A DNA stretch of 64,000 nucleotides. Source: Gemmatimonadota bacterium. Its GTDB lineage: Bacteria > Gemmatimonadota > Gemmatimonadetes > Longimicrobiales > Gaopeijiaceae. Shown in pieces: positions 51,604 to 60,598 of the stretch (its first letter is position 1; each line of letters starts with the position of its first letter). The stretch spans positions 124,001-188,000 of the forward strand of contig JAJDTB010000027.1 in the NCBI GenBank assembly GCA_022827345.1, given 5' to 3'. The notes beneath the pieces are model-generated. The model did not search any database. It was not told the DNA's origin and saw only the letters and a program-made list of their open reading frames with translations. The translations under genes and the position numbers were made by a program.

Positions 51604-52902
51604 CTAGCCGGTCGGCCCGTTGATGTTCGGGTTGGTGTCGACCTCGCCGCGCGCGATCGGGAAGCACAGGTCCTGCTGCACGAGGTGCGAGCCCTCGTGC
51701 TGGCTTCCTGACGGCATTTCGAGCGGGTGACGGTCACCGGGCGTGTTGTCGCGGTTCCAGCGGAAGAAGTCGCCAAGGCGGCGCCCTTCCAGCCAGGTCA
51801 CGATACCGCGCTCGTGCTTGAGCGCCGTCCAGGCTTCCGCCGCGTTCGACGCCGTGGCCGCTTCGACCCCGGCAGCCGATCGCAGCGCGTTGATCTTGTC
51901 CATGGCGCCCTGCCATTCTCCTGACACGAGCATGGCCTCGGCCTCGATCATGCGCATCTCGGTTCCCTTCGACAGGGGGATGTTGTCACCGGCATTCGTG
52001 TACTTCTGCTGGGGCCACCAGGGAACCTGTCCACAGCACTGGACCGCGGCGTCTCCCGTCTCGTCGGTGACCCGGTAGGGTACGCGTGGGTCGCCCGCGG
52101 GGTTGTTGTCGCTCTGGGCGTAATCCTCGTACTTGGTGAACTTCTGGGTATGAGCCTTGTACGGCTCGTTCTGGGTCGCGAACTGGATCCGGTTGCGGGT
52201 CGCGTCGCCTTCGGTGTCGAAGTACGGCATCTCCCAGACGAAACCATCGGGGATCCCCGATGCGTCGGAAACCGCTCCGGCCCAGTCGCCCATGAAGGCC
52301 TTGACCGCCGCGCGGCCCGCAACGGCCGCCATCGCCATCTCGCCCGATCCCAGCGATGCCGCCTGGTCGAAGCGCGCGATGGCACGGTCGTAGTAGACGC
52401 TGCGGGCTCCGGCCGACTCGCCGTCGATGACGGAGACGCAGAAGTTCTCGCCCAGCAGGCGATATGCGTACCCCGCCCACAGATAGGCTTCGGCAAGCAG
52501 CGACTGTTCGCTCGCGCCGGTCTCCATGATCTTGGCCACGCCGTCGTCACCCCACCAGCGCGCACGCTGGGAGAGGTTCCAGTGTGTGTTGACGGTTTCG
52601 TAGTCGAGTTCGCCGTTCTGCCACTCCACGGTGATGCCGAAGCTTCCCGTGGAACCTGAGGGGTGGACTTCCCGAGTGATCGCCGCTCCGGTGTAACCGA
52701 CCCAGTTCTGGGCCTCGGAGGCTGCCCGGCCGATGCCCTTGACGATCGCCTGCTGTGCCTCGACCTCGAAGAGGAATTCCTCCTGGACCCGCCCCGGGTT
52801 GACGACATCGAAGTCGCAGGCCGCGAGAACGGTGACCAGGGCGACGGGGAGGAGCGCACCCTTGTGCGTCATGCTCGATGCAATTCTTGCAATGTGTTTC
52901 AT
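51604..52902 (-). CDS. SusD/RagB-like outer-membrane lipoprotein (second pair)
   Basis: A 432-residue lipoprotein. Signal peptide with lipobox VTVLAAC (Cys29), then DFDVVNPGRV, matching the NPGR motif of the first SusD here. Later motifs: LLAEAYLWAGYAYRLLGENF, SKGTEMRMIEAEAMLVSGEW and HERGIVTWLEGRRLGDFFRW. By eye it is about one-third identical to the SusD at 44700-46031, so the two pairs are related but not recent duplicates. The ATG at 52902 has AGGAGGGG upstream and lies 14 bases after the SusC stop. It should act with that SusC as a lid; cargo is unknown. Confidence 0.87.
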   Translation of the reverse strand: MKHIARIASSMTHKGALLPVALVTVLAACDFDVVNPGRVQEEFLFEVEAQQAIVKGIGRAASEAQNWVGYTGAAITREVHPSGSTGSFGITVEWQNGELDYETVNTHWNLSQRARWWGDDGVAKIMETGASEQSLLAEAYLWAGYAYRLLGENFCVSVIDGESAGARSVYYDRAIARFDQAASLGSGEMAMAAVAGRAAVKAFMGDWAGAVSDASGIPDGFVWEMPYFDTEGDATRNRIQFATQNEPYKAHTQKFTKYEDYAQSDNNPAGDPRVPYRVTDETGDAAVQCCGQVPWWPQQKYTNAGDNIPLSKGTEMRMIEAEAMLVSGEWQGAMDKINALRSAAGVEAATASNAAEAWTALKHERGIVTWLEGRRLGDFFRWNRDNTPGDRHPLEMPSGSQHEGSHLVQQDLCFPIARGEVDTNPNINGPTG

Positions 52903-52916
52903 TCGTCTCGCCCCTC

Positions 52917-55900
52917 CTAGAAGACGACTTGCAGTGCGAAGGTGTAGAACGCCGGCGGCGGCACGTGCTCGGTCATGGAGCGAACGCGCGTATTGAAGCC
53001 GACGTTGCCGCCTACCTCGGGATCCAGCGTGCGCATCAGCGGATCCACCCAGCGGAAGAAGTTCCGGCCGGAGATGGTCACGTTGGCGCGCGAGGCGCCG
53101 GCCATCGACGCCCAGGCCTCCGGCAGCGGAGCCTGGAAGCTCAGCTCGCGGATCTTGAAGAAATCGGCCGGCTGGATGGAGAAGTCGGACTGGTAGAATT
53201 GCAGGTCACAACGGGCCCGCTCCTCGGCGGTGAGGGCCGCGTAGCCCTGCGTCTCCCAGGTGTTGTACGCTTCGAAGCACCCCGCCCAGCGCACGGAACG
53301 ACGCGTGGCGGCCGCCTGCGGGCCATTCGACATGAACGCGCCGCCCTGGTACTCGGCGCGAGCTGCGATGGTGATTCCGCCCGGCAGCTGGAAGGTGGTG
53401 TGCATGCCTGCGATGGTCGTGGCCTGGTTCGGTCCATGGTAGCAGTCGTCCTCGATGATCGGATCCGCATGCGCGTCCGGGTTGGTCACGCAGTCCGAAC
53501 GGATGACCGGAGCCGGGTGACCTTCGACGACCCAACCGAAACCGCCAATCGAGAAGGAGGGCGATCCGCCGAGAGAGATGATCTCGGAGTCGTGGAGGGA
53601 CAGCGTGCTGCCGATGTCCCAGGTCCACGTGTCGTTGCGAATGATGCTGTAGGTGAGCCCCAGCTCCATCCCGCTATTGGCGAGCTCGCCCACGTTGGCC
53701 AGCTGCGAGCTGGTGAAGCCCAGCGACGGGATCTGGCGGACGCTGAAGAGCGCCTGGGCGGTGTTCTGTGTGAAGTAGGTGAAGTCGAGCGCAAGCCGAT
53801 CGTCCACGAACGATCCCTCGAAGCCCGCTTCGAGCTCGGTGGTGGTCTCGGGACCGACCTCGGGGTTGCCCACGTTGCTCGGCAGGAAGGCCGGGACGCC
53901 GCCCCAGCCGGCCGCACCGAAGGTCCGGACCGCGTCGAAGGCGCCCGGTGCGCGGCCCGCCTGGCCCCACGCCGCACGGAGCTTCATGGAGCCCCAGCCC
54001 TCGTTCCAGAAGTCCTCGTCCGAGATGATGTAGGAGCCGGAGACCTTGGGGTAGGCCTGGAAACCGAAGTCCGCGCCGAAGGCCGAGTTGCCGTCCACCC
54101 GGACGCCCGCGATCAGGAAGTACTTGTTCGAGAAGTCGAACTTGCTCTCGACGAAGAGGCCGGCGTTCACGACGCGGGTGCGATCCTCGAAGCCGAGGGT
54201 GTTGCCCGCGTTGTCGACATCGGGGTCACCGGGGCCCGGGAAGTTGTCGCCGTAGGCGGTCGTGACTTCGCTGCGGGTGGTGACGGATTGTCCGCCGAAG
54301 GAAAGCGCCGAGCGGATTCCCGAGGGAAGCTCGACGTCCATCGATCCGACGTAGTCGAAGGTCAGGGTGTTGAACTCGTACCGCGACGTAGCGAGGATGC
54401 CGGTGGGAGCCCGGATGAAGCCGAACGGCCGCAGGTTGCGGTTGTCCTGCTGCGCCAGGTCGTACCCGATGCTAAGCCGGTTCGAGAAGTTGGCCATCGG
54501 CGAGTAGGTGGCGGTCAGCCCCGTGATCAGGTGGTCGATCTGCGTCGTGATCTCCTGGTTCAGGAACGGGTTGATCGCGTTGAAGGACTCGTCGTTGAGG
54601 TAGTTGCGGTCCCGGCGGAAGGTGTTCAGCGTCATCCCGTGGGCGTTGTTGCCGCCCGCGGTATGGGCCAGCTGGTCGTTGGTGTACGACGTGTTCCACT
54701 GGAGCTGGAGGTCTTCCCGCGGCGAGAAGGTGAAGTTGCCGCGCAGGATCAGCTTGTCCTCGTGATCGTTCGGGAGTACGCCATCGTCGCTTTCGAAGGC
54801 GCCCGAAACGAAGTAGCGGATGTTCTCGGCACCGCCGCCGACGCTCAGCGCGTAGTTCTGCTGATGCGCGCCCATGTCGCTGAAGAGGCCGCTGTCGCAG
54901 GGCTGGTCGGCCACGACGATCGCATCGTCGCACTTCGGCTTGTGGCCGCGCAGCCAGGGGTTGATGAAGAGGAAGTCCGACCGTCCGCCCGAGAGCGACG
55001 TCGGATTTTCGGACGGCGGCCTGAGCGAGGGGTCCGGACCGAAGGTGAGGTTTCTCGCCAGGCCCTGGTTGATCTGGCCGGTCCAGGTCGCCTCGCCGAC
55101 GCTGCCGCGCTTCGTGAAGATCTGGATCACGCCCGCGGAGGCCTCTGTGCCGTACAGGGTGGTCGCAGCCGCGCCCTTGATCACCTCGACCCGCTCGATG
55201 TCCTGCGGGCTGATGCTGTTCAGCGGACTCGACACGTCGTTGTTGCTGCGGCCCGAGTAGCCGATCGGCGGGACGTTCTTGGCGAATCCCGAGCTGCGGA
55301 CGCGCACGCCGTCCACGTAGATGAGCGGCTGGTTCGACTGCGTCATCGAGACGTTGCCGCGGAGGCGGATCATCGCGCCGCCGCCCACGCTGGCCGAACT
55401 CTGCGTGACGGACATCCCCGGGACTCTCCCCTGCAGGAGCGCGTCCACGTTCTGGGGCGGGGCCACGACCTCTTCCTCGATATTGAGCTGTGAGACCGAG
55501 TTGCCCACCTCGCGCCTGCGCGCGGCCCCCGCGGTGCCGGTTACGACGATCTCGTCGAGGCCGAGCGCCTGCGCTGACAAGTTGAAGTCCTGCTGCACGG
55601 TTCCGCCGGCGCCCACGGTGATCTGGGCCTCAACGGCGGTGAAGCCGATGCGCTCGGCCCGGAGGGTATAATCGCCGGGCGGAACGTTGAGGATGATGAA
55701 GCGGCCGTTGTCCCGAGACAGGGTCCCGAGGCCGGTGCCCACAAGATGCACCTGCACCGAGCCGACGGGCCGCTGGCTCGCGGCGTCCGTGACGGACCCG
55801 GTGACGGTGCCGTCCTGCGCGTGCGCAACGGCGGGGACCGCCAGTGCGAACGCGAGGAGGGCAGCCCCCGCAAACGCCGCGCCGCTCCCGCGGGAGCGGA

Positions 55901-55925
55901 CGGATTCCAACAATCGGTTTACCAT
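52917..55925 (-). CDS. SusC/RagA-like TonB-dependent outer-membrane transporter (second pair)
   Basis: A 1002-residue receptor. Signal peptide ending AVAHAQ; CarboxypepD_reg-like domain (GTVTGSVTDAASQRPVGSVQ, ERIGFTAVEAQITVGAGG); GLDEIVVTGTAGAARRREVG before the plug; plug motifs LLQGRVPGMSVTQSSASVGG, LIYVDGVRVRSSGFA and IERVEVIKGAAATTLYGTEA; the barrel ends FYTFALQVVF with the terminal Phe. The ATG at 55925 was preferred over an in-frame start 21 codons earlier, as it gives a normal signal peptide and is preceded by GAGAGGAG. The shared ARRREVGNS segment between plug and signal links both SusC proteins. It follows the PKD-like lipoprotein gene by 69 bp. Confidence 0.92.
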   Translation of the reverse strand: MVNRLLESVRSRGSGAAFAGAALLAFALAVPAVAHAQDGTVTGSVTDAASQRPVGSVQVHLVGTGLGTLSRDNGRFIILNVPPGDYTLRAERIGFTAVEAQITVGAGGTVQQDFNLSAQALGLDEIVVTGTAGAARRREVGNSVSQLNIEEEVVAPPQNVDALLQGRVPGMSVTQSSASVGGGAMIRLRGNVSMTQSNQPLIYVDGVRVRSSGFAKNVPPIGYSGRSNNDVSSPLNSISPQDIERVEVIKGAAATTLYGTEASAGVIQIFTKRGSVGEATWTGQINQGLARNLTFGPDPSLRPPSENPTSLSGGRSDFLFINPWLRGHKPKCDDAIVVADQPCDSGLFSDMGAHQQNYALSVGGGAENIRYFVSGAFESDDGVLPNDHEDKLILRGNFTFSPREDLQLQWNTSYTNDQLAHTAGGNNAHGMTLNTFRRDRNYLNDESFNAINPFLNQEITTQIDHLITGLTATYSPMANFSNRLSIGYDLAQQDNRNLRPFGFIRAPTGILATSRYEFNTLTFDYVGSMDVELPSGIRSALSFGGQSVTTRSEVTTAYGDNFPGPGDPDVDNAGNTLGFEDRTRVVNAGLFVESKFDFSNKYFLIAGVRVDGNSAFGADFGFQAYPKVSGSYIISDEDFWNEGWGSMKLRAAWGQAGRAPGAFDAVRTFGAAGWGGVPAFLPSNVGNPEVGPETTTELEAGFEGSFVDDRLALDFTYFTQNTAQALFSVRQIPSLGFTSSQLANVGELANSGMELGLTYSIIRNDTWTWDIGSTLSLHDSEIISLGGSPSFSIGGFGWVVEGHPAPVIRSDCVTNPDAHADPIIEDDCYHGPNQATTIAGMHTTFQLPGGITIAARAEYQGGAFMSNGPQAAATRRSVRWAGCFEAYNTWETQGYAALTAEERARCDLQFYQSDFSIQPADFFKIRELSFQAPLPEAWASMAGASRANVTISGRNFFRWVDPLMRTLDPEVGGNVGFNTRVRSMTEHVPPPAFYTFALQVVF

Positions 55926-55994
55926 GTTTGTTTGACTCCTCTCAAACGTGGCTGTCGGGCTCGGCACCGGGGCTTTCCCGGGGCTCACGCCGAC

Positions 55995-56381
55995 TCACTG
56001 ACTCTGCTGAATATTGATGAACACCTCGGCGCTCGCCACTCCCTCGGCCGAGTCTTCTGCCCTGGCGCGCACCGTGAACATTCCCGCGATTTCGTACGTG
56101 TGCTCCCTGGCGCCCGAAGCGGACTGTGCGCCCGCTGTCGCCAGCGAGTCGACCGCGCCGTCACCCCAGGTGAAGACGATCCCGCTGAGGCTGCGCCCGG
56201 TCACGTTGTAAAGCACCGACAGCTTCTGGCCGACCAGCCCGTTTTCGGGCCCGATGAGTTCGATGGAAAGAGGCGAACCGATTTCATCGTCGTAGCAGGA
56301 CGCCGGCGCCAGCGCCAGGAGCAACAGCAGGGCGATCCGGATAGCCCTACGGCCCAATGAGGTTCGAGTTACACCGGTCAT
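55995..56381 (-). CDS. Small PKD-like lipoprotein
   Basis: A 128-residue lipoprotein. The lipobox ALAPASC gives Cys29. The mature domain is one PKD/Ig-like fold: LIGPENGLVGQKLSVLYNVT, GIVFTWGDGAVDSL (the WxWGDG type motif) and HTYEIAGMFTVRARAEDSAE, matching the HTYxxxGxYxVxL strand of PKD domains. It is probably a cell-surface or periplasmic binding module. The ATG overlaps the stop of the preceding lipoprotein gene (ATGA at 56378-56381), and the SusC gene follows. This makes it the third gene in the octaheme-SusCD run. Confidence 0.75.
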   Translation of the reverse strand: MTGVTRTSLGRRAIRIALLLLLALAPASCYDDEIGSPLSIELIGPENGLVGQKLSVLYNVTGRSLSGIVFTWGDGAVDSLATAGAQSASGAREHTYEIAGMFTVRARAEDSAEGVASAEVFINIQQSQ

Positions 56382-56860
56382 CGCGTGGTAAACGGTATCT
56401 GGATGACGATCGGGCCTTCCAGCGGGCCGGTCGTGGTGGTGGTTCCCCGCCGCGAGCGCCTTCTGACCTGGTCCCAGATGATTGCGCCCGCCGCCGCGCC
56501 GATGACTCCGGCCAGCGCGGACGACCGCTTCCAGTCCAGCAGGCGCATCTCCACGTCCGCCACGCCGCCGACCGGTATCCTCAGCCGCTGACTGAACGAC
56601 TCGACGCGGATTCCTTCGGCGACGGTCAGAACGGGCACCTCGAGCAGGAGTTCGGCGGGACTCGCTTCCACAACCGTGCCCTCGACCAGCCGGTCGCCCC
56701 CGAGGAGGTATTCCTGGAGTTCCTCGTGCTGGTCCGCCGTGAGCAGGGTGCGCACGCGGTCGCCGGCGTTCAGATCGGAAAGGGTGCCGGGCCGGTAGGT
56801 GTGGCACCCTGCGGCGCAGAGTAACAGAACGAGGGCAAAGGTGGTGCGAACGGATATCAT
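56378..56860 (-). CDS. Lipoprotein with C-terminal glycine-zipper-like segment
   Basis: A 160-residue lipoprotein. The lipobox LCAAGC gives Cys19. The mature part has a beta-rich domain (LNAGDRVRTLLTADQHEELQ, DRLVEGTVVEASPAELLLEV, RIPVGGVADVEMRLLDWKRS), which resembles small RNA-binding-like or SH3-like domains. It is followed by ALAGVIGAAAGAIIWDQVRR, a short glycine-zipper helix. No family is named with confidence. It starts with an ATG overlapping the stop of the octaheme cytochrome gene (ATGA at 56857-56860) and ends overlapping the PKD lipoprotein gene, so translation of all three is linked. Confidence 0.7.
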   Translation of the reverse strand: MISVRTTFALVLLLCAAGCHTYRPGTLSDLNAGDRVRTLLTADQHEELQEYLLGGDRLVEGTVVEASPAELLLEVPVLTVAEGIRVESFSQRLRIPVGGVADVEMRLLDWKRSSALAGVIGAAAGAIIWDQVRRRSRRGTTTTTGPLEGPIVIQIPFTTR

Positions 56861-59298
56861 GGTGACGGTAAACCTAACATGGCGCGCACCTGCCGCAGGA
56901 CATCGGCGATCTCGTCGTCGTCGGGGGCGAATTCCAGCGCATCGTGGAGCGAGGGCAGCGCTTCTTCGGGACGCCCGGTATTCACCAGGGCAACCGCCAG
57001 GTAGAAGTGGGCCCGGGAGAGCCCGAAGTCGTTGCGGATGGCTGCCCGGTAGGCGTCGATCGCCCTCTCCAGGTCGCCGCGCCGGAAGCGGGCGTTGCCC
57101 AGGTTGAGGTGCGCCAGAGCCTCGGTCGGGCGAACGAGGGCGGCGCGCTCGTACACGGCCTCGGCCTCTTCGCCGCGGCCCAGCGACTCCAATCCCAGCC
57201 CCAGGTTGACGAGGGCGACGGGATCGTCGGGGCGGCGGCGGAGCGACTCCAGGTAGACCTGCACGGCGCCTCCAACTTCGCCGGCCGCTGCCAATCCGGC
57301 CCCGAGCGCCACCAGGGTCTCGGGCGAGTCCGGCCGTACTTCCTGGGCACGGCGCAGAAAGAGAAGCCCCGCTTCGGGTCCGGTTGCCCGATCGGCCGCT
57401 GCGGCCCACTGGGTCAGCGCCGCCCCCCAGCGTGCCCTCAGTCCCTCGGGCTCCGCCTCGTCGCGCGGCAACACGTCCAGCAGCGCGCGAACCTCCGCAG
57501 CCTCGCCCCTCGTTGCATGAAGCGCGGCGGCCGCCACCGCGCGCACATCCAGGTCGGCATCGGCCGCCATCGCCGCCAGGGCGCCGCCCGGCGCGTCATC
57601 GAGCCCGGTCGGCGGCGCGTCCGGCCCGGCCCCGCGCCGCGCCACCCACCCCCTCACCCACGCGTCCACCGCCATCACCTTGGCCAGGCCGTGCCTGTCG
57701 CCCAGCGCGGCCGCCTCGACCAGGGCGCGATCCAGCTCCGCCCGACCCGCGCCGGGCCCCGTTGCGGCAACGAGCGCGGCCACCTCCGCGCGGTGCGGCC
57801 TCACCTCCCCCCACCATTCCGTCACCTGGGCCGCCAGGTCTCCGACCGTCATGTCGCCGTGGCACCGGCTGCACGCCGACGCGAGCCCCATCCGCTCGTC
57901 CACACCGGGCCGCGGTATCGCGATCGTGTGGTCGGAGCGACCGTACGGGATCGCCTCGGACAGCTCCGGATGCTGGATGTATGGCATATGGCAGCTGGTA
58001 CACGCGGCGCCGGGCGACCCCGCGGGATGAAAGGTGTGGACTTCCGGCTCCGCCCCGATGGCCGCGTGGCAGCCGGTGCACTGTCCGTCGTCGAAACGGC
58101 CCTGCAGAGGCTTTCCGAAGACGTCGCGGTAGCCCTGCGAGTGGGGATCGTGACAATCGACGCAGGTCATCGAGCCGAAGAGGTAGCAGGCGCTGTTGCG
58201 GTGGGTCTGCTGGTAGCCGAAGGTCGCGATCCGGCCGTCGGGCAGGTACGGCGAGTCGCCCACGGCAGGGAGGCCGAGGCTGTAGTCGACCGCACCGCCT
58301 TCGGCGGGGTCGTTCAAGGCGCGTTTGAGGGCGTGGCACTGGAAGCAGACGGCCAGCGAGGCGTCGGTTGCCAGCGTGTCGAGAGCTGGCAGTCGGGTGC
58401 CGGCGGTGGGCGGGGCCGGGGCCGCCGCCGGTTGGCCCGCCCCGTCATCGGCCGAAGGGCCGGGGCCGCCGCCGGGCTGGCCGGGTCCCCGCGCCCAGTC
58501 CACGTGCGCCTGGGCCGGGCCGTGACAGGATTCGCAGTTGATCTGCAGCGTGGCCACGGTCGTCCGGTAGCGCCCCGTCTCCGGACGGAACTCGACCTCG
58601 ACCTGGCTGCCATGGCAGTTCTGGCAGTTCGCGAAGCGGCGGCTGGTCCCCATGATCCGCACCGGCGGCCAGTCCCCGCATTCGGTCAGCCGCATCTCTT
58701 CCGTGATCGGCAGCCACCCCGCGTCGGCGCGGAGGGCGGCCCGATCCGCGCCGGGCAGCCAGAACCCGCCCACAAACGCCGTGTTGCAGAACCAGGCGTC
58801 CGCGTCGCGGGAATAATCGAAGGGAAGGAACCGCTCCGTACCGTCCGGGAACTGCGAAATGAACCCTTGGGTTCCACCCCCGATCATGTGGCCCCTGCCG
58901 ACCACGCCCGACACCGAAAGCTCCATCGGCGGCCGGCCATCCCGCTCCACCACGAAGAGATGGCGCCCCTGGTCGTCCACGCGCGGCCATACCGCCGCGT
59001 CCGCGAATCGAATGGCGGATCCCCCGAACGGCGCGATCACGCTCTCCGGCCCCGGCGGCCCGCCGGCGGTCCCGTGCGTCGAGCCCGCCCACGCTTCGTA
59101 CTCCTCCACATGACACGCCCGGCAGGCCTCCGATCCGGCGAACTCCGGCGCAAGCTGCGCAGGGGACCCGTCCCCCACACCACGGTCTCCACCCAACCCC
59201 GCGGCTGCAGCCACGACGAAGACCGCGCCGGCGGCGAGTCCCATGCGGAGCAATGATGATCGGTGCAAATCGTCCCCCGAGTTGACGATGCGGCCCAC
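56857..59298 (-). CDS. Octaheme c-type cytochrome with C-terminal TPR domain
   Basis: An 813-residue exported protein. The N-terminal hydrophobic segment LRMGLAAGAVFVVAAAAGLG is the signal or anchor. Eight CxxCH heme sites follow: CRACH (about 59), CQNCH (225), CESCH (256), CFQCH (319), CVDCH (379), CTGCH (406), CTSCH (434) and CSRCH (475). Motifs such as FAGSEACRACHVEEYEAWAG and MTCVDCHDPHSQGYR fit the cytochrome c554 / multiheme superfamily. A HEAT/TPR-like linker then leads to about four TPRs (VALVNLGLGLESLGRGEEAE, ALAHLNLGNARFRRGDLERA, RAHFYLAVALVNTGRPEEAL). The GTG at 59298 is uncertain. It heads an operon with two lipoproteins and a SusC/SusD pair. The electron donor is unknown. Confidence 0.88.
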   Translation of the reverse strand: MGRIVNSGDDLHRSSLLRMGLAAGAVFVVAAAAGLGGDRGVGDGSPAQLAPEFAGSEACRACHVEEYEAWAGSTHGTAGGPPGPESVIAPFGGSAIRFADAAVWPRVDDQGRHLFVVERDGRPPMELSVSGVVGRGHMIGGGTQGFISQFPDGTERFLPFDYSRDADAWFCNTAFVGGFWLPGADRAALRADAGWLPITEEMRLTECGDWPPVRIMGTSRRFANCQNCHGSQVEVEFRPETGRYRTTVATLQINCESCHGPAQAHVDWARGPGQPGGGPGPSADDGAGQPAAAPAPPTAGTRLPALDTLATDASLAVCFQCHALKRALNDPAEGGAVDYSLGLPAVGDSPYLPDGRIATFGYQQTHRNSACYLFGSMTCVDCHDPHSQGYRDVFGKPLQGRFDDGQCTGCHAAIGAEPEVHTFHPAGSPGAACTSCHMPYIQHPELSEAIPYGRSDHTIAIPRPGVDERMGLASACSRCHGDMTVGDLAAQVTEWWGEVRPHRAEVAALVAATGPGAGRAELDRALVEAAALGDRHGLAKVMAVDAWVRGWVARRGAGPDAPPTGLDDAPGGALAAMAADADLDVRAVAAAALHATRGEAAEVRALLDVLPRDEAEPEGLRARWGAALTQWAAAADRATGPEAGLLFLRRAQEVRPDSPETLVALGAGLAAAGEVGGAVQVYLESLRRRPDDPVALVNLGLGLESLGRGEEAEAVYERAALVRPTEALAHLNLGNARFRRGDLERAIDAYRAAIRNDFGLSRAHFYLAVALVNTGRPEEALPSLHDALEFAPDDDEIADVLRQVRAMLGLPSP

Positions 59299-59368
59299 CG
59301 CCCAATCTTATACCGTTGCGCCCCATTCTGCGCCCTGGCCCAGCGGCGTCAACCGCCAAAGCGACCCC

Positions 59369-60598
59369 ATGTCAGACCAATCACGAGACGATAGCAGCGC
59401 CGGCACCCTGGCGCTGGTCATGGGCGGCGGCGGCGCCCGGGCCGCCTACCAGGCCGGCGTGCTGCGCTATCTGTCCCGCCGGTTTCCGCACCTGCAGGCC
59501 CCGATCATCACCGGCGTGAGCGCGGGAGCGATCAACGCGGCGCACCTTGCGGCCCACCACGGCACCTTCGGGCAGGCCACCGAGGAGCTCTTCCACCTCT
59601 GGTCGAGCCTCAATGTCGAGCACGTATTCCGCACGGACGTCCCGTCGCTCGCGTGGCATGTGTTTCGCTGGGGGCGCCAACTGGTTTCGGGCGGCGTGCG
59701 CACGGGGCCGCAGGTCCGCGGGCTCCTGGACACCGAGCCCCTTCGCGCGTACCTCACCGATCGGATGCACGCCATAGACGGCGAGCTCACCGGGATCAAC
59801 TACAACCTTGCAATGGGACGGCTGAGGGCGGTCGCCCTGAGCACCACGAACTACTCCACGGGACAGTCGGTGCTGTGGGTGCAGGGCCAGGGCGTGACCG
59901 AATGGGAGCGCCCCAACCGCCGCTCCCGGTTGACGACGCTTACCGTCGACCACGTCATGGCATCGGCCGCTCTCCCTCTGGTGTTCCCCGCCGTGCAGAT
60001 CGAGAAGTACTGGTTCGGAGACGGGGGTATCCGGCTCACCGCCCCTCTGTCGCCGGCACTCCATCTCGGAGCTGACCGTATCCTGGCCATCAGTACGCGC
60101 CGCTCGCGGTCGATCTCCGAAGCGGATGCTCCGGTGATCACAGGCTACCCACCCCCGATCCAGGTGGCCGGCGTACTCATGAACTCGGTCTTCCTCGATC
60201 TGCTCGATGAGGACGGGCATCGTCTCAAACGGATCAACCGATTGCTGACGGGACTTGCGCCGGAACAGCGCACCGGGATGCGCCCGGTCCGCCTCCTCAC
60301 CATACGACCGTCGGTCGACCTGGGGCGGCTGGCCAATCGATACGAGCCTCAACTGCCGAAGGCCTTCCGGTTCATGACGCGCGGATTGGGCACCAGACAT
60401 ACGAGGGCGCCCGATTTCCTCAGCCTCATCATGTTCCAGCCCGACTACATCGCGGAGATGATCCGCGTGGGCGAGGCGGACGCCGAGAAGCGGGAGCCGG
60501 AGCTGGCCGCCCTTCTGGAACCGGGGGCCGCGGATGAGATTACAAAGAAGAGCGCGATAACCGACCCACGCCGGCCGACACCGAAGGAGGCACTGTGA
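59369..60598 (+). CDS. Patatin-like phospholipase
   Basis: A 409-residue patatin. The oxyanion glycines are VMGGGGARAAYQAGVL (about 18-32), the nucleophile is S51 in ITGVSAGAINAAH, and the dyad Asp is in YWFGDGGIRLTAP (about 218). FxxPxLP-like VMASAALPLVFPAVQI precedes it. It probably hydrolyses acyl esters of membrane lipids; it has no signal peptide and so acts in the cytoplasm. The ATG at 59369 is chosen over in-frame upstream codons that cross the divergent cytochrome promoter. The stop overlaps the GTG of the acyl-CoA dehydrogenase gene (GTGA), so freed fatty acids could feed straight into beta-oxidation. Confidence 0.88.
   Translation: MSDQSRDDSSAGTLALVMGGGGARAAYQAGVLRYLSRRFPHLQAPIITGVSAGAINAAHLAAHHGTFGQATEELFHLWSSLNVEHVFRTDVPSLAWHVFRWGRQLVSGGVRTGPQVRGLLDTEPLRAYLTDRMHAIDGELTGINYNLAMGRLRAVALSTTNYSTGQSVLWVQGQGVTEWERPNRRSRLTTLTVDHVMASAALPLVFPAVQIEKYWFGDGGIRLTAPLSPALHLGADRILAISTRRSRSISEADAPVITGYPPPIQVAGVLMNSVFLDLLDEDGHRLKRINRLLTGLAPEQRTGMRPVRLLTIRPSVDLGRLANRYEPQLPKAFRFMTRGLGTRHTRAPDFLSLIMFQPDYIAEMIRVGEADAEKREPELAALLEPGAADEITKKSAITDPRRPTPKEAL

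Noticed and set aside
52878-55493. Long open frame antisense to the second SusC gene
   Set aside because: Same reason; no domain visible.
56944-59256. Long open frame antisense to the octaheme cytochrome gene
   Set aside because: The minus strand has eight CxxCH motifs and TPRs; the plus frame has nothing recognisable.
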